Source: DASZVN01 sp035547055
GTDB taxonomy: Bacteria > Pseudomonadota > Alphaproteobacteria > Rhizobiales > Methylopilaceae
Assembly (NCBI GenBank): GCA_035547055.1
Contig: DASZVN010000165.1
Span: 1 to 7,959, forward strand
Reading direction: 5' to 3'
DNA: 7,959 nt
In this document: one piece after another, positions 6,358-7,959 of the stretch
Layout: every line of letters starts with the position of its first letter
Numbering within the stretch: position 1 is the first letter of the stretch
The notes under the pieces: generated by a model
What the model saw: only the letters and a program-made list of their open reading frames with translations
Database searches by the model: none
What the model was told of the DNA's origin: nothing
Translations under genes and position numbers: made by a program

Positions 6358-6367
6358 GGAATTCGCT
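6358..6367 (+). repeat. Right copy of 10-bp direct repeat GGAATTCGCT
   Basis: Identical to 6179-6188. It lies 6 bases from the cysJ stop codon (complement of 6374-6376). Confidence 0.6.
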
Positions 6368-6373
6368 GCCGCC

Positions 6374-7959
6374 TCAATACACGTCCTGCAGATAGCGCCT
6401 GCCGCTTTCGAGAGCCCGCACGGCCGCCTCGGCGGCGTCGGGGGCGAGGCCCTTCACCTCGCCGTGGATGCGGACCAGCATGGCGCGGACGTCCTTCGCC
6501 ATGCGGGTCGCATCGCCACAGACATAGAGCCGGGCGCCGCCGTCGAGCCAGTCGACCAGTTCCTTCCGCGCCTCCCACATGCGGTGCTGCACGTAGACCT
6601 TCTCCGGCGTGTCGCGCGAGAAGGCGAGGTCGAGCCGCGCGAGCGAGCCGTCCTTCAGCGCGTCCTGCCATTCGAGCTGGTAGAGGAAGTCGTGGAGGTA
6701 GCGCTGATCGCCGAAGAACAGCCAGTTGCGGCCCTTCGCGCCGGTCGCGCGGCGCTCCTGCACGAAGGCGCGGAACGGCGCGACGCCGGTGCCGGGCCCG
6801 ATCATGACGAGATCGTCGTCCGGCCCCGGCAGGCGGAAGTGCTTGTTCGGGCGGAGCTTCACCTTGAGCGTCGCGCCCTTCTTGACTCTCCCGGCGACGA
6901 AGCCGGAGGCGACCCCGGCGCGCGCCCGGCCGTGGCTCTCGTAGGCCACCTTGGTGACGAGGAGATGCGCCTCGTCGTCCGTCTCCTTGCGCGAGGACGC
7001 GATGGAATAGGCCCGCGGCGCCAACGGCCTCAGCATCCCGGTGAGCTGCTCGGGCGCGAGCGTCGCCGGGAAGGCCTCGAACAGGTCGATGAGCTGGCGC
7101 CCGTCGATCCACTCGCGGAGGTTCGCGCTGTCGCGCAGCTCCTTGGCGCCGGCATGGCCGGTCGCGGCGATGAAATTGTCGATCGCCTTGGGCGATAGCG
7201 TCGTGATGTCCCGCGCGCGGATCAGATCGGCGCGTAGCGCATCGTTGCCGGCGAGGCCGGTCGCCGCGAGAACCGCGTCGACTTCGGCCGGCGCGTTCTC
7301 GGGGTAGAGATCGAGCGCGTCGCCCGGCTCGTAGGCCGGCATCGCGCCGTTGAAGCCGAGCGCGAGGTGAAAGGTCTCCTTCTCGGAGCGCGAGGAGGAC
7401 AGCATCACCAGCTCGGCGATCTCGGCCTCGACCGGGCCGGTCTCGGCCGCCAGTGCGGAGCGCTGGCCGAAATCGACCGCGATCACGCTGCCGCTCGGCG
7501 CGGCCGCCTGCGGCGGCGCCAGCGTCTTCAGGGCGCCGGCGATCCAGTCGGCCGCCGGCGCGGCGAAATCGAGGTCGCAGTCGACGCGGTCGACCGCGCG
7601 CTTGCCGCCCAGCGCTTCCAGCCGCTCGTCGAGCTTCTTCCCGACGCCGCAGAAATCCACATAGGCGCTATCGCCGAGCGCGAGCACGCCGAACTCGACG
7701 CCGTCGAGCCGCGGCGCCTTGTCGCCCATCAGGTCGGCATAGACATGGGCGGCGCGGCCGGGCGGGTCGCCCTCGCCCCAGGTCGCGGCGATCACCACGA
7801 GCCGCTTGGCCTTGCCGAGCACCGCCAGGTCCTCGACGTCGGCCATGTCGAGCACGTTCGGCTTGAAGCCCTGGCGCCGCGCCGCCTTGGCGACGTCCGC
7901 GGCCAGGCGCTCCGAATTCCCCGATTCGGTCGCGTACAATACGGTCAGCGGCTCGGCCG
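6374..7959 (-). CDS. cysJ: Sulfite reductase (NADPH) flavoprotein alpha subunit CysJ (N-terminus cut by window edge)
   Basis: This diflavin reductase carries electrons from NADPH via FAD and FMN to CysI. The frame stays open to the right edge and 527 residues are visible; the TTG at 7939 is internal, since AEPLTV precedes it in frame and LTVLYATESGN is a normal flavodoxin first strand and loop. Counted from the first full codon, the FMN-binding flavodoxin domain has TESGN at 10-14, ATWGEGDPPGRA at 58-69 and LGDSAYVDFCGVG at 94-106. A linker follows (about 140-175). The FAD domain has RAYSIASSR (315-323) and GVASGF (348-353). The NADPH domain has MIGPGTGVAPFRAFVQER (385-402), WLFFGDQRYLHDFLYQLEWQ (412-431) and LYVCGDATRMAKDV (477-490). 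The protein ends RRYLQDVY with the terminal aromatic Tyr expected to stack on FAD, as in E. coli CysJ (599 residues). It is the first visible gene of the cysJ-cysI-cysG series; its promoter and any regulator site are beyond the window. Confidence 0.95.
   Translation of the reverse strand, partial: AEPLTVLYATESGNSERLAADVAKAARRQGFKPNVLDMADVEDLAVLGKAKRLVVIAATWGEGDPPGRAAHVYADLMGDKAPRLDGVEFGVLALGDSAYVDFCGVGKKLDERLEALGGKRAVDRVDCDLDFAAPAADWIAGALKTLAPPQAAAPSGSVIAVDFGQRSALAAETGPVEAEIAELVMLSSSRSEKETFHLALGFNGAMPAYEPGDALDLYPENAPAEVDAVLAATGLAGNDALRADLIRARDITTLSPKAIDNFIAATGHAGAKELRDSANLREWIDGRQLIDLFEAFPATLAPEQLTGMLRPLAPRAYSIASSRKETDDEAHLLVTKVAYESHGRARAGVASGFVAGRVKKGATLKVKLRPNKHFRLPGPDDDLVMIGPGTGVAPFRAFVQERRATGAKGRNWLFFGDQRYLHDFLYQLEWQDALKDGSLARLDLAFSRDTPEKVYVQHRMWEARKELVDWLDGGARLYVCGDATRMAKDVRAMLVRIHGEVKGLAPDAAEAAVRALESGRRYLQDVY

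Noticed and set aside
6165..6373. CRISPR-like or tandem repeat array in the cysJ-cysI gap
   Set aside because: The repeats are palindromes and one flanking direct pair, not regularly spaced identical units with unique spacers.
6170..7198. Plus-strand open frame of 342 codons opposite the CysJ C-terminus and the cysJ-cysI gap
   Set aside because: Shadow of cysJ. It crosses the repeat block and shows no recognisable protein features.
7937..7939. TTG as start of CysJ
   Set aside because: In-frame codons before it (AEPLTV) complete the first flavodoxin strand, and the frame is open to the window edge.

Overview
The window is a high-G+C stretch (about two thirds G+C by eye) of a chromosome that looks like an alphaproteobacterium, most likely Hyphomicrobiales (Rhizobiales). 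The grounds are the codon bias, the alphaproteobacterial style of the CysG N-terminus, and dispersed palindromic repeats in the gaps of types common in that order. The taxon is an inference from sequence style, not from a search. There are five real protein genes: three complete, two cut by the window edges. No RNA gene, CRISPR array, transposase or phage gene was seen.

Left part, plus strand (1-2825). A family 5 (peptide/opine/nickel type) ABC-transporter substrate-binding protein, cut at its N-terminus by the left edge, is followed after a 197-bp repeat-filled gap by an enolase-superfamily enzyme of the mandelate racemase / muconate lactonizing enzyme type. The enzyme keeps the metal-binding and acid/base residues. 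The pair looks like the end of an uptake-and-catabolism cluster for an organic acid, acid sugar or related compound; the substrate cannot be read from the sequence.

Right part, minus strand (2870-7959, read right to left). This is a sulfite-reduction cluster: cysJ (NADPH-dependent flavoprotein, N-terminus beyond the right edge), cysI (siroheme/4Fe-4S hemoprotein) and cysG (siroheme synthase). CysJ passes electrons from NADPH through FAD and FMN to CysI, which reduces sulfite to sulfide for cysteine synthesis. CysG makes the siroheme that CysI needs. The cluster ends convergently against the enolase-family gene, with 44 bp between the two stop codons.

All four intergenic gaps contain palindromic, hairpin-forming sequence. 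The most informative is the 209-bp cysJ-cysI gap. A repeat-rich block there is bounded by an exact 10-bp direct repeat, and removing the block plus one repeat copy leaves a 30-bp spacer with a ribosome binding site. That is what an insertion into an ordinary operon junction would look like. The cysI-cysG gap holds a different two-hairpin element ending right at the cysG ribosome binding site, and a single-hairpin relative of it lies between the convergent gene ends.

The gene content is ordinary metabolism. I found no sign of a new multi-gene system; the points of interest are the intergenic elements and the unassigned enolase-family enzyme.
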